Below are positions 1-8,895 of a DNA stretch of 30,680 nucleotides, one piece after another. The translations under genes and the position numbers were made by a program. Under the pieces are notes generated by a model that did not search any database, was not told where the DNA came from, and saw only the letters and a program-made list of their open reading frames with translations. Where the stretch lies: NCBI GenBank assembly GCA_001795035.1, contig MGMW01000091.1, positions 1 through 30,680 on the forward strand. Direction: 5' to 3'. The stretch comes from Chloroflexi bacterium RBG_13_53_26 (GTDB lineage: Bacteria; Chloroflexota; Dehalococcoidia; UBA2247; RBG-13-53-26). Position 1 is the stretch's first letter. Each line of letters opens with the position of its first letter.

Positions 1-1
1 G

Positions 2-2119
2 GCTGATCGTGGCGCCTGTCCCAAGGGTTTGGCTACGCCTCAGATGGTCTATCATCCAGAACGGCTGCGCCATCCCCTGAAGAGAACCGGAGAGCGGGGC
101 GAAGGTAAGTGGCAGCGTGTGTCATGGGAACAGGCCCTTAACGAGATCTCGGCTGCACTGCTTCAGGTTTCAGAGAGATATGGCTCCAACTCCGTCGCCT
201 GGATGACGCCCGTATTGGCCAACCTCACCTGGGGAGGCTATTCACGATTGGCCAGCCTCACCAAGGGAACCTGGGTTGATTGGTGGGGGTGCGGTGATGC
301 TGCTGGCCCCTGTGCCGACATCGTCACCTTCGGCCATATGATGGGAGAGACCCACCTTAGACCTCCCGGCGATCCTCAGTTCATCATTGTCTGGGGCTAT
401 AACCCGGCGGTGACCGTCTATCACTACATGCGAGAGATTGTTCAGGCCAAGAAGAGGGGGGCGCGGGTGGTGGTTATCGACCCACGCTTTACCGACACGG
501 CTCGCCACGCTGACGAGCACATACCCATAAGGCCCGGCACGGATGGAGCTCTAGCCCTGGCCATGATCAACATCATTATGCAGCAGGGACTACGGGACAG
601 AGTCTTCATAGCCCAGAATACCGTCGGATCACTGCTTGTGCAGGATAACAGCGGTCTCTTCCTGAGAGAAAGCGATTTTGTGCAGGGCGGCAGTCAACAG
701 ACCCTCATTATAATGGATGAATACACCGGGCGGCGGCAGCAGTGTGATGCCCCAGAGGCCAAACCAGCGCTTACCGGAACCTATTCTGTTTCGGGCGTAG
801 ATTGCCGGCCCGCCTATCAATTGCTGGTTGATATGACACGTGACTACACACCCGAAAGGGTGTCAGAAATCACCGATATCCCGGCTGATGTCATCCGGCG
901 TTTGGCAGTCAACTATGCCACTAAGAAACCTGCCTCCATATACCGGGGATGGGGATTGCAGCGAACCTTCTACGGCGATTTGGCCTGCCGGGCCATAAAC
1001 ACGCTGGCAGCAATCACCGGCAACATCGACGTGGAGCGGCCTTCCACATTTGTACTGAACTCCCGTCCTTTCCTTATGCCGGCAGGGCCATACAATACTA
1101 TCCCGGTCATGCAGTTATACGATGCCGTCACCAAGAACGAGCCCTTTCCCATAAAAGCCATCTGGTGCGCTGGCCACAACTTTGTCAATCAGATGCCCAA
1201 CATGAATAGAGTTACGGGTGATTTTCTCAAGCACCTGGAACTGGTTGTAGCCTGCGACCTCTTCATGACAGCTTCAGCCAGATACGCTGATTACGTGCTG
1301 CCGGCGGCTTCCTTCTACGAGTGCACCGACCTTTGCATGGCTAGCTTCCGCCATAGTTATTTGCAGCTTCAGCAAAAAGTCATAGAGCCGCTTCATGAAT
1401 CCAAACCCGACTTTCAGATAGCCGCCGAACTGGGACGACGAATGGGGTTTGAAGATTGCTTTGACAAGACGGAGGAGCTGTATCTAGAGGAACTGCTTGC
1501 CTCGGGTCACCCCACCATGGATGGTATCTCGCTGGAGAGATTGAAAGAGGGTCCGGTGATGGCCAGACCTCTGGAGAGGCCACAGCAGCTCAAGACCCCT
1601 ACAGGCAGGATCGAATTCTATGTGGAAAGACTGAAGAGCTTCGGGCAGGAATTGCCCATCTACCTTGAGCCAGTGGAGAGCAACCGCACTGAGAAAGCCA
1701 AGCGATATCCCCTCTCTTTGCTCACCACTCACCCCAGGCAACGCATACACTCCAGCCTGGCCAACCTTCCCGGCCTGCGCAAAACAAATCCGGAGCCGCT
1801 ACTGGAGATCAACCCGCTGGATGCCGCACCGCGAGGAATTGCCGATGGCGATGTGGTTCGCGTCTTCAACAACCGTGGCCAAGTGAGGCTGAAGGCGAAG
1901 CTGAGCTCGCTTATCAAGCCCGGCGTGGTTGACATATCCCAGGGGTGGTGGCCCGAAGACTACATCCAAGGGCACCACAACGAGCTAACCCATGACAGAA
2001 TAAACCCTGTCCAGCAGTCCATTATGGGCCCTAACGCCGCCTTCTATGACACCCTCGTGGAGGTTGAAAAGGCTGCTGCCAACAATCGGAAATCTGGGCA
2101 GCCCGAAGGCTCATCTTAG
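2..2119 (+). CDS. Molybdopterin oxidoreductase (DMSO reductase family), 5'-truncated
   Basis: This is the catalytic subunit of a Mo/W-bis-MGD oxidoreductase. The reading frame is open to the left edge: codons from base 2 read ADRGACPKG, where the Cys looks like the last ligand of the N-terminal [4Fe-4S] motif and is followed by the conserved Lys. The gene therefore starts outside the window and lacks only the first part of the Fe-S domain. YHPERLRHPLKRTGERG and WEQALNEI are typical of the family, as is the later NTLAAITGNID. The molybdopterin dinucleotide-binding C-terminal domain spans roughly the last 130 residues (YPLSLLTTHPRQRIHS to MGPNAAFYDTLVEV). The substrate cannot be told from this fragment. 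No partner Fe-S or membrane subunit follows; the next gene is convergent and overlaps by four bases. Confidence 0.92.
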   Translation, partial: ADRGACPKGLATPQMVYHPERLRHPLKRTGERGEGKWQRVSWEQALNEISAALLQVSERYGSNSVAWMTPVLANLTWGGYSRLASLTKGTWVDWWGCGDAAGPCADIVTFGHMMGETHLRPPGDPQFIIVWGYNPAVTVYHYMREIVQAKKRGARVVVIDPRFTDTARHADEHIPIRPGTDGALALAMINIIMQQGLRDRVFIAQNTVGSLLVQDNSGLFLRESDFVQGGSQQTLIIMDEYTGRRQQCDAPEAKPALTGTYSVSGVDCRPAYQLLVDMTRDYTPERVSEITDIPADVIRRLAVNYATKKPASIYRGWGLQRTFYGDLACRAINTLAAITGNIDVERPSTFVLNSRPFLMPAGPYNTIPVMQLYDAVTKNEPFPIKAIWCAGHNFVNQMPNMNRVTGDFLKHLELVVACDLFMTASARYADYVLPAASFYECTDLCMASFRHSYLQLQQKVIEPLHESKPDFQIAAELGRRMGFEDCFDKTEELYLEELLASGHPTMDGISLERLKEGPVMARPLERPQQLKTPTGRIEFYVERLKSFGQELPIYLEPVESNRTEKAKRYPLSLLTTHPRQRIHSSLANLPGLRKTNPEPLLEINPLDAAPRGIADGDVVRVFNNRGQVRLKAKLSSLIKPGVVDISQGWWPEDYIQGHHNELTHDRINPVQQSIMGPNAAFYDTLVEVEKAAANNRKSGQPEGSS

Positions 2120-2589
2120 GACACCCGTCTTATGTAGTACGTTATCAGCTTTTCGTGGGTCTCATTCAACAGTGACTCCAGCTTCTGCTGGTTCAGTCCG
2201 CTCAGCGCCACGTTCCTCTCGCAGACCGTCACCGGATTGAAATACGTGTCATAGCATCCCGCTCTCACCCTGAGCAGATTCGCCGTTGGCACAGCGTTGA
2301 TTTTGATGTAGCCACCCGCACGCAGAGCCTCGTGATTCTCCGTTACCACAAAACCCATGACACCATGGCCGCTGCCCTTACGATGAGAAGAGGTGACGGA
2401 AACCGGGCGGTACTGCCAGTCAACTACGCTGGCGAAAGCACAGCAGACCTTGTCAACCATCAGAGCGATTTTCGCCATCAGGGCTGTATCATACCCGCCT
2501 GGCTTGACTTGGCCCACCACTGGAGATCGAGTTGCCTGTTCATCGATGGTGCTCACCTTCTCTGCCGCCAACACTGTTCTTGCTACCAT
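2116..2589 (-). CDS. Hypothetical protein, 157 aa
   Basis: I do not recognise the family. The ATG at 2589 is preceded by a purine-rich AAGGGGA about five bases upstream, and the stop TAA overlaps the end of the convergent oxidoreductase gene. The protein has no signal peptide or membrane segment. It contains two Cys near residue 50 (KVCCAF), one at GCYDTY and one at VCERN, a Gly/His-rich stretch (SHRKGSGHGVMGFV), and a C-terminal helical, charged tail (QQKLESLLNETHEKL). The frame is open throughout and has plausible protein-like composition, so I regard it as real rather than a shadow. It may be co-directional with the PfpI-type gene upstream, with a gap of 110 bases. Function unknown. Confidence 0.6.
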   Translation of the reverse strand: MVARTVLAAEKVSTIDEQATRSPVVGQVKPGGYDTALMAKIALMVDKVCCAFASVVDWQYRPVSVTSSHRKGSGHGVMGFVVTENHEALRAGGYIKINAVPTANLLRVRAGCYDTYFNPVTVCERNVALSGLNQQKLESLLNETHEKLITYYIRRVS

Positions 2590-2699
2590 TTTATTCCCCT
2601 TCCTATCTCGTAAATTCTCCTATTGATAGCAGGCCACATTCAGAACACGGGATGGGCTTGCTCACCAATCCAATCACCATGAATCACTTGTCGCTCCCT

Positions 2700-3227
2700 C
2701 TAAACACCCAGTGCTCTCAGTATCGCTCTATTGAACCTAGGGAGGTCAGAAGGCTTTCGCGACGTAATGACATTCCCGTCCTGAACCACCGCCTCATCTA
2801 CCCATTGGGCACCGGCATTCACCAGGTCAATTTCTATCGACGGCCAGGAAGTGACACGTCGTCCTTTGATCACGCCTGCCGAAATAAGGAGTTGAGGCCC
2901 ATGGCAGATCGCGGCCACTATCCTGCCAAGGTCGTCTGCTTTCCTCACCAGATCAACCATCGGTTGATGCACACGCATTTTGTCTGGGGCATACCCTCCC
3001 GGAATAATGATGGCATCAAATTCCTCAACTTTGACTTTGTCGGCAGTAATGTCAACCACGGCCCTCGACTTCCCTCTTCTGCCACGATAGCTCTTCTGAG
3101 AACCACTGCCCACTATGACCGCCTTGACACCAGCATCATTCATAGCTCTCACAGTCTCTGCAAACTCAGAGTCCTCAAAATCCCGTTCAACCAGCACCAC
3201 AACACGATTGTTGTTATTCTCAAGCAT
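2700..3227 (-). CDS. DJ-1/PfpI family protein (class I glutamine amidotransferase-like)
   Basis: A single-domain DJ-1/PfpI protein of 175 residues, about the usual length. It shows the family order: an N-terminal Rossmann strand (RVVVLVERDFEDSEF) with the conserved acidic residue E14, the IIIPGGYAPDKMR loop, and the nucleophile elbow AAICHGPQLL with C108 followed by H109, then the GRRVTSWPSIEIDLVNAGA segment typical of PfpI-type enzymes. Family members act as deglycases, glyoxalases or peptidases; the sequence does not decide which. It is cytosolic, with no signal peptide. A G-rich AAAGGGGGG stretch lies about seven bases before the ATG. It stands alone, followed at 110 bases by a hypothetical gene on the same strand. 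Confidence 0.9.
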   Translation of the reverse strand: MLENNNNRVVVLVERDFEDSEFAETVRAMNDAGVKAVIVGSGSQKSYRGRRGKSRAVVDITADKVKVEEFDAIIIPGGYAPDKMRVHQPMVDLVRKADDLGRIVAAICHGPQLLISAGVIKGRRVTSWPSIEIDLVNAGAQWVDEAVVQDGNVITSRKPSDLPRFNRAILRALGV

Positions 3228-3745
3228 CCCCTAGACCCCCCTTTCTACGTCACTCAGAGAGATGCTTGGCCGAGGTTAAGGAACGGCTACCCGCTGGTTG
3301 CAGCACAACTGGTCATGTACCAGTCAGGTAGACTATCGAAGAGTCTCTTCCGCCACCGGAAGCGGATACTCTCGCTCGGCAATCCTTAGCCCCAAAAGCA
3401 TCCCACAGAAGCAGCCAGCACCGTGTGTATTTCGATGCCGGACTTCATCGCCTTATCCTGGGCACACCAAAAACAGACGCTCCTCGTCTCCTGTTGGTTG
3501 AGTGTCTGTATCTCCGTACATCCCTAACAGCACCCCCTTCAATATTCCCCCTCGCAGGGGGCAAAGACTGTTTTAAGTCTACCCCGCAGACTGTCAAGAA
3601 GTCATAAAATCCTGGTTGAAAACGTCAAGAAGCTGTAACACTTTTGGGAGAGGCATTGCCCCGTGTGGTACCTGCGTCAGCAAGCCTGCTCTGAATCTGC
3701 GACGAATTCGGGGAACGGGGATATCACCAGAATCTTGAAGGCTGT
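3228..3745. other. Gene-poor intergenic region, 518 bases
   Basis: No convincing gene. It separates two minus-strand genes, the response regulator upstream and the PfpI-type gene downstream. It contains a G/C hairpin at 3547-3561 (CCCCCT, loop CGC, AGGGGG) and two copies of GTCAAGAAG at 3593 and 3624, which on the minus strand read CTTCTTGAC. One of these gives a perfect TTGACA -35 hexamer, but the -10 choices are poor. The region may hold the promoter of the PfpI-type gene. Confidence 0.5.
3547..3561. repeat. Perfect inverted repeat, 6-base arms
   Basis: CCCCCT-CGC-AGGGGG. It could form a short stable hairpin on either strand. No U-tract follows on either strand, so it does not qualify as a classical intrinsic terminator. 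Confidence 0.5.
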
Positions 3746-4474
3746 TCAGGGGCGAGGCTGGTCTATGACATAACCTACCTTAGGAATGGTGCGTATGATC
3801 TTGGGACATTTCGGAGTTCTCTCCAGCTTGCCCCTCAGCCGGCTGATCCAGGTTCTCAAGACGTGGACATCACTACGGTATTCAGCCCCCCACACCCTGG
3901 TGAGAAGCTCTTCGTAAAGCATGAGACGGCCAGCATTCTGCACCAACTCGCTCAACAGAAGCCACTCAATCCTGGTCAACTGCTTGTCTTCGCCTCTAAT
4001 GGTAACTCTGCGCCTGTTGAAATCGATGACCACATCGCCAAAATGGAATGCCCCTCCGGCCTTGCGCTTCTCCCCCGGTTGGAGCCTCCGCCTCACTGCC
4101 TCTATCCTGGCTATCAGTTCCTCGGGGTTAAAGGGCTTCGGCAGATAGTCATCTGCACCGAGCTTCAAGCCCTTGATCCTGTCAATATCAGCACCTCTAG
4201 CACTGAGAATCACAATCGGCACCGAGGAGAAGCTTCGTAATTGCTCCATCATTTCGAACCCATCCATTCTGGGCATCAACAAATCAAGCACTACCAGATC
4301 AGGCTCCTGCGCCTGGATCTGTTCCAGGGCCTGAGCGCCATCGCCAGCCGTAAGCACCTCATATCCGGAGGCCTTCAGCTTGGTCTTGAGGAAGTTGAGG
4401 ATCCGTTGCTCGTCATCAACTACCAGAATACGAAACTTTTTCAGACGCGTCCCCCTCAGATTACTGCAGGTCAA
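3746..4474 (-). CDS. OmpR/PhoB-type response regulator
   Basis: A two-component transcription factor. The receiver domain (about residues 13-130) carries the acidic pair in ILVVDDE, the phospho-acceptor D64 in LVVLDLLMPRMDG, the switch Ser in VPIVILSARG and the Lys in YLPKPF. The C-terminal winged-helix DNA-binding domain (about 140-240) has the OmpR signature ending in RTWISRLRGKLERTP and IRTIPKVGYVI. The start is uncertain. The longest frame uses TTG at 4474, but an AGGGGG Shine-Dalgarno lies six bases before an in-frame CTG at 4444, which would begin the protein at LKKFRILVVDDE, closer to the normal family start. It is divergent from the large sensor kinase at 4824 across a 349-base spacer and is its likely partner. 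Confidence 0.93.
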   Translation of the reverse strand: MTCSNLRGTRLKKFRILVVDDEQRILNFLKTKLKASGYEVLTAGDGAQALEQIQAQEPDLVVLDLLMPRMDGFEMMEQLRSFSSVPIVILSARGADIDRIKGLKLGADDYLPKPFNPEELIARIEAVRRRLQPGEKRKAGGAFHFGDVVIDFNRRRVTIRGEDKQLTRIEWLLLSELVQNAGRLMLYEELLTRVWGAEYRSDVHVLRTWISRLRGKLERTPKCPKIIRTIPKVGYVIDQPRP

Positions 4475-4823
4475 TGATAGTCGGTGCCTTAGCAGATGTC
4501 AAAAAGCAGAGCCCCAAACGACCACTTGACTGCTTTTCCGTTGGATAATATCATAAGGGCCAATGCTGGTATAGTGTCGATCATATGTGATGCTTTCGAA
4601 CTCAATGCCAGCTCATGCGTCACTGGAAGATCCTCGGGGGGACGCTGTGCCAATCTACGCCGCAAGGCAAAGGTCATCACCCAAGACATTGCGTAAGGTA
4701 AACCTGTATGCAGAGACCTTATGCAATACTTGGCAGGACATCCTACGGACAGACCCGAATCATGTCCACAACGCAGGGGATGTCGCCTGAATCACGATGC
4801 CAGATAAGTGAGGAGCGTGCGCC
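4475..4823. other. Divergent regulatory region between response regulator and sensor kinase
   Basis: 349 bases without a convincing gene; short frames on both strands have no ribosome site or family features. It contains a good sigma-70-like promoter reading rightward (4526-4554), giving a leader of about 260 bases before the kinase. The leftward promoter for the response regulator is not obvious. Confidence 0.5.
4526..4554 (+). promoter_or_regulatory. Predicted sigma-70-type promoter for the sensor kinase
   Basis: TTGACT (4526-4531, 5 of 6 to consensus), a 17-base spacer, and TATCAT (4549-4554, 5 of 6). Transcription would start near 4561. Confidence 0.5.
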
Positions 4824-7800
4824 ATGGATCAGAAACTCAGAAAGTCGGGAATCGAACCTCTGGGGGATATCCCCTGGGGTACGCACTTCTGTCAGTTCTA
4901 CAAGACCAGACAGGACCTGGTCAGTATCCAGGCAGCCTACTTCAAGGCCGGATTGGCAGACAACGAATTCTGCATGTGGATCACCGCGGAGCCGCTGAAC
5001 GCGGATGATACCCTGCAGGCCATGAAGGAAGCATTGCCGGATTTCGCCTCATATGTATCGCGAGGCCAGATGGAGATAATTCCATACCATCAGTGGTACT
5101 TCAGGGAGGGTACACTTGACCTGGGAAGGTGTCTCAATACCTGGGTGGACAAACTGAATCAGGCCCTGGCCAGGGGATATGATGGCATGAGAGTCACCGG
5201 CAACACCGTTTGGGTGGAGAAGAAGGACTGGGCTGCCTTCAGAGACTACGAAGCGGCATTGAACGGAGTCATTGGCAAACACAGGATGATTGCCCTTTGT
5301 ATCTATTCCCTGGACAAATGCGATGGCAATGAAGTCCTCGATGTCATGTGCAATCATCAGTCATCTCTCATCAGGAATGAAGAGGCTTGGCAGCTCATCG
5401 AAACCCCGGTACAGAAGAAATCCGAGAGTAGTATCCTCGACTCAGAAAAAAGGTACCGCTCTTTGGTGGAAAACGTGGACGCGGTCGTCTACTCTGTTGA
5501 CCTCAACGGAGTGCTCACCTATATAAGCCCCAGGTTTGAGTCAATCTACGGGCGAAGTACATCGGACTTCGTCGGAAGAAGTTTCGCCGAATTCATCTTT
5601 CCAGACGACCTGCCAGGTTCAATGGAGAACTTCCACAAAGTCTTGTCCGGATGTTCCAATGAACCGTGGGAATGTCGCATGGTTCTGCCCGGAAGTGCTG
5701 AGATCTTCTGGGTACAAGGACGCAACCTCCCTGTCCACTCAGGAAACAAGATAGTCGGAATGCAGGGAATACTCGTGGATATCACCGATCAGAAGTTGGT
5801 GCAGGAGGCACTCAGGGATTCTGAGGAGAGATACCGGCTGGTGGTGGAGAATGCCCACGAGTCCATAGTCGTGATTCAGGACGGCAAGATGGTCTTCGCC
5901 AACAGCAAGATCGAGGAGCTCTCGGGCTGGACAGTCGAGGAAGTTCTCTCCCGGCCAATGCTGGATTTCGTCCATCCTGATGATCTCGAAATGATCGCCA
6001 ATACACACGTCAGAAGACTGAGGGGCGAGGATGTCCCTTCTTCCTACACGGCCAGGTTCGTTGACAGAGCAGGCAACACCAAGTCGGTGGAACTGAACAT
6101 CGTGCTATTCAAATGGCAGGGCAAACCAGCTGCGCTTGCCTTTCTCAACGACATCACCGATCGGAAGAAGATCACCGACGATCTCAAGGCCAGCGAGGAG
6201 AAGTACCGCCTCCTGGCCGAGAATGCAACAGACGTCATCTGGGCCACCGACATGAACTTGAATGTCACCTACATGAGTCCTTCAGCAGAACGCGTCTGGG
6301 GGTACAGCATGGATGAAGCCATGAATTTGGGTCTGGAGCAAATGTTGCTTCCTGAGTCCTATGGAAAAGGCGTCCAATTCTTCACAGAAATGATGGCCGC
6401 CGAAACCTCGAAACAAGATGGCCGGCCTACGAACTGGACAGTGGAATTGCGGCTACGCCACAAAGATGGATCAGCCATCTGGGTTGAGGAGAGACTGAAC
6501 TTCCTCCGCGATGACAAAGGACACCCAATCGGACTCTTGGGTGTCACCAGGGACATCTCCGATCGCAAGAAAGCTGAGAGTGCGATGCAGTCAAGCCAGG
6601 AACGCTTCAGAACTGTATACCAAAGATCACCCATAGGCATAATGCTCTACGACTCAACAGGCCAGCTTACCGACATGAACAAAGCTGCGCTGGAGATATT
6701 CGGCCTGTCCAGCCTCTCAGATGCAATGGCACCTACACTCTTTGACAATCCCAACATTGACCAAGAAGCGAAGGGGCGCTTGCGCTCAGGTGGGACAATA
6801 AGGTACGAAGGGCCAGTCGATTTCGACAAGGCCCGAGACCAGGAATTGTACCAAACCGGTAGAACCGGCGTTGCTCAACTTCTGGTATCGGTCACCACCT
6901 TGGGGGGCGACGCAACAGAATCACCTAGCGGCTACCTCATCCTGGTTCAGGATGTGACCGGTCGCAAGATGTCAGAGGAAGCATTGCGGGAATCGGAGCG
7001 CAAGTACCGTGCTCTTGTAGAATCCTCGCCAGACGGGATTCTGTCTGTGGATTCCGAGGGGCAAATCGTTGAATGCAATGCAGCATTATGCGACCTGGCA
7101 GGACATACCCTGGAAGAACTGAAAGCATCCAGTCTGGATCGACTGGTTTCAGGCAAGACATTAGAGAGTTGGCCTCTCTTCCAGGACCAACTGGGCCACG
7201 GAGGATTCGTGGAGGCCGAGATGGAACTCGTCCGCCGCGATGGCCAGGAGATCCCAGTCTGGGCCAAGCTAGTCAAGCCCGACGGCATGAATGCCAACAG
7301 CGATCGGACGCTCATCTACATGCGGGATATCGCTGAGCGCAAGAAGATAAGCGAACTGAAGGATGAGTTCATTGGCCTCGTGTCTCATGAATTGCGTAGC
7401 CCTCTAACGGTGATCATAGGAGCTGTAAACACGGCTTTGGACGAGTGGCACAATCTATCCCCCCAGGAACTGCGCCTGCTTCTACAGGACGCATCTGCAG
7501 AAGCAGAATCTCTATCCCACCTGCTGGGAAACCTGCTCGAGCTTTCCAGGGCTCAGGCCAACCGCCTCTTCCTTAATGTTGAGCCAGTCAGCCTTGAAAA
7601 GATTGTTAAAAAGGTCGTCGCCAAAGTGAAGCGAGAATCTACCCCGGCACACCGATTGGTGATGGCAGTCCCCAAAAGACTCCCACCCGTTCGCGCCGAT
7701 GAATTGAGGCTGGAGCGTATACTCTACAACCTGCTGGAAAACAGCATGAAGTATTCCCCCCAGGGAGGCGACATACGAGTCTCCGCCCGACAAGAGAATG

Positions 7801-8081
7801 ACCAACTGATTGTTGCCGTCACTGACCAGGGGATTGGCATATCCGCCAGGGACCAGTCGAAACTGTTCAAGCCCTTCCACCAGATCGGGCAGTTGAAGGC
7901 CGGAGCTCCAGGGGGGGCCGGGCTGGGCCTTCTGGTATGTCGAAGACTCGTCGAAGCCCACGGTGGCCGCATCTGGGTAGAATCTGAGGCTGGCCAGGGC
8001 TCTACTTTCTCGTTTACCTTGCCTATCGGGGAACGGCCCGCGAGGAAACGTTCTACAAAGAAACCGCTCCGTTCACAGTGA
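4824..8081 (+). CDS. Soluble sensor histidine kinase: MEDS domain, five PAS domains, HisKA, HATPase
   Basis: A 1085-residue hybrid sensor without membrane segments, so it should sense cytosolic signals. Residues about 10-195 match the MEDS (DcmR-like sensory) domain: GTHFCQFYKTRQDL, the GLADNEFCMWIT strand and a late MRVTGNTVWVEKKDW. Five PAS domains follow, each opened by an L/M..SE-RYR-type linker at about residues 205, 329, 452, 587 and 720, with PAC-like closings such as DITDRKK. HisKA begins near 846 with phospho-acceptor H855 in LVSHELRSPL. HATPase follows from about 955 with the N box NLLENSMKYSP, G1 DQGIGIS and G2 GAGLGLLVCRRL. The start ATG is set by GTGAGGAG eight bases upstream. 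It is divergent from an OmpR-type regulator that probably receives its phosphate. Inference: it monitors a C1 or redox-type cue, as MEDS proteins of methylotrophs and methanogens are thought to do. Confidence 0.95.
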   Translation: MDQKLRKSGIEPLGDIPWGTHFCQFYKTRQDLVSIQAAYFKAGLADNEFCMWITAEPLNADDTLQAMKEALPDFASYVSRGQMEIIPYHQWYFREGTLDLGRCLNTWVDKLNQALARGYDGMRVTGNTVWVEKKDWAAFRDYEAALNGVIGKHRMIALCIYSLDKCDGNEVLDVMCNHQSSLIRNEEAWQLIETPVQKKSESSILDSEKRYRSLVENVDAVVYSVDLNGVLTYISPRFESIYGRSTSDFVGRSFAEFIFPDDLPGSMENFHKVLSGCSNEPWECRMVLPGSAEIFWVQGRNLPVHSGNKIVGMQGILVDITDQKLVQEALRDSEERYRLVVENAHESIVVIQDGKMVFANSKIEELSGWTVEEVLSRPMLDFVHPDDLEMIANTHVRRLRGEDVPSSYTARFVDRAGNTKSVELNIVLFKWQGKPAALAFLNDITDRKKITDDLKASEEKYRLLAENATDVIWATDMNLNVTYMSPSAERVWGYSMDEAMNLGLEQMLLPESYGKGVQFFTEMMAAETSKQDGRPTNWTVELRLRHKDGSAIWVEERLNFLRDDKGHPIGLLGVTRDISDRKKAESAMQSSQERFRTVYQRSPIGIMLYDSTGQLTDMNKAALEIFGLSSLSDAMAPTLFDNPNIDQEAKGRLRSGGTIRYEGPVDFDKARDQELYQTGRTGVAQLLVSVTTLGGDATESPSGYLILVQDVTGRKMSEEALRESERKYRALVESSPDGILSVDSEGQIVECNAALCDLAGHTLEELKASSLDRLVSGKTLESWPLFQDQLGHGGFVEAEMELVRRDGQEIPVWAKLVKPDGMNANSDRTLIYMRDIAERKKISELKDEFIGLVSHELRSPLTVIIGAVNTALDEWHNLSPQELRLLLQDASAEAESLSHLLGNLLELSRAQANRLFLNVEPVSLEKIVKKVVAKVKRESTPAHRLVMAVPKRLPPVRADELRLERILYNLLENSMKYSPQGGDIRVSARQENDQLIVAVTDQGIGISARDQSKLFKPFHQIGQLKAGAPGGAGLGLLVCRRLVEAHGGRIWVESEAGQGSTFSFTLPIGERPARKRSTKKPLRSQ

Positions 8082-8209
8082 AAACCCCTGGCGCAACTTG
8101 ATGTTTCGCCTCGTTTTGCAGGGAGATCTCCAGGGTCTCCTGTGTCGAAATGAGAGGGAACCGGGAGAGTACTTCCAACACTTCGGATTGCTTGTCCTTA
8201 GCCTGATGC

Positions 8210-8710
8210 CTAGCTCTGCGGGGGGCTGAACTGCGCAGTCAATGCAAAGCCGCAGTCAGGGCACTGGGCAGCATACCAGTCGATGACGCAGCTACAGTGG
8301 GAACAGCCCCACCTTCTTTCCTGCTCTTCCACCCAGGCATTAACGCCTGTCTGCTGCTGACGATGGATGTTCTCCAGAACTTCACCATGATGTGGCAGTC
8401 CATCATTGTTGAAATCGATAATCTGCTGACAGGGAGAATCGGAGCACTGGCTGCAGTGTTTCAGCCCCTTCTCCAGCGCGCAAGCACGAAGAGCACAGTC
8501 ACGACAGACAATAGCCACTACCCCGGGAGACAGACAGCCTTCACAGGCAAGATCTTCTGCTTTTATGGGCCGCCCCTGCTGGACGGTGAGCACCTCGGCT
8601 ATCTGCTCCAGCAGCTTGGTATCACCCCTCTTGCCAGCCAGACGAATGGTGCACGCACCGCAGTACAGCCCGCAGGGCGCTATCAGATTCTCTTGTTCCT
8701 TGTTCGTCAT
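8210..8710 (-). CDS. DUF3795-type cysteine-rich protein with C-terminal zinc ribbon
   Basis: A 166-residue cysteine-rich protein. The N-terminus APCGLYCGACTIRLAG is characteristic of DUF3795 proteins, followed by LACEGCLSPG, CRDCALRACALEKGLKHCSQCSDSPC, and the usual HHGEVLENIHRQQQTGVNAWVEEQERRW. A C-terminal ribbon, CSHCSCVIDWYAAQCPDCG, supplies further Cys pairs that could bind Zn. The function of the family is unknown; metal binding is inferred from cysteine spacing. The ATG has GAGGAG six bases upstream. It is divergent from the large surface protein with a 185-base spacer. Confidence 0.85.
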   Translation of the reverse strand: MTNKEQENLIAPCGLYCGACTIRLAGKRGDTKLLEQIAEVLTVQQGRPIKAEDLACEGCLSPGVVAIVCRDCALRACALEKGLKHCSQCSDSPCQQIIDFNNDGLPHHGEVLENIHRQQQTGVNAWVEEQERRWGCSHCSCVIDWYAAQCPDCGFALTAQFSPPQS

Positions 8711-8858
8711 GGTATGCTCCTCGTATCAGAGCTTGCCAAGCCTCCCTCAGAACATTCTGGCAAGTGGGACCATGATATGCAAGTCTCCTGTGGCACCGGA
8801 TAGCTCCGCTGGGAGAGCCGATCCCTTGTCGAAAACTTGCATATCGGTACATACATGA

Positions 8859-8864
8859 TATACT
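8859..8864 (+). promoter_or_regulatory. Possible -10 element for the surface protein gene
   Basis: TATACT matches the -10 consensus at 5 of 6 positions. A poor -35 candidate TTGCAT lies at 8837-8842 with a 16-base spacer. The start of transcription would be near 8871, giving a leader of about 25 bases. Confidence 0.35.
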
Positions 8865-8895
8865 GGCGACCAAGGAAGACGGGGGGGGACATCAC

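Noticed and set aside
2532..3389. 285-residue plus-strand frame
   Set aside because: It lies opposite the PfpI-type gene, whose minus-strand product has clear catalytic motifs; the plus-strand translation has no family features.
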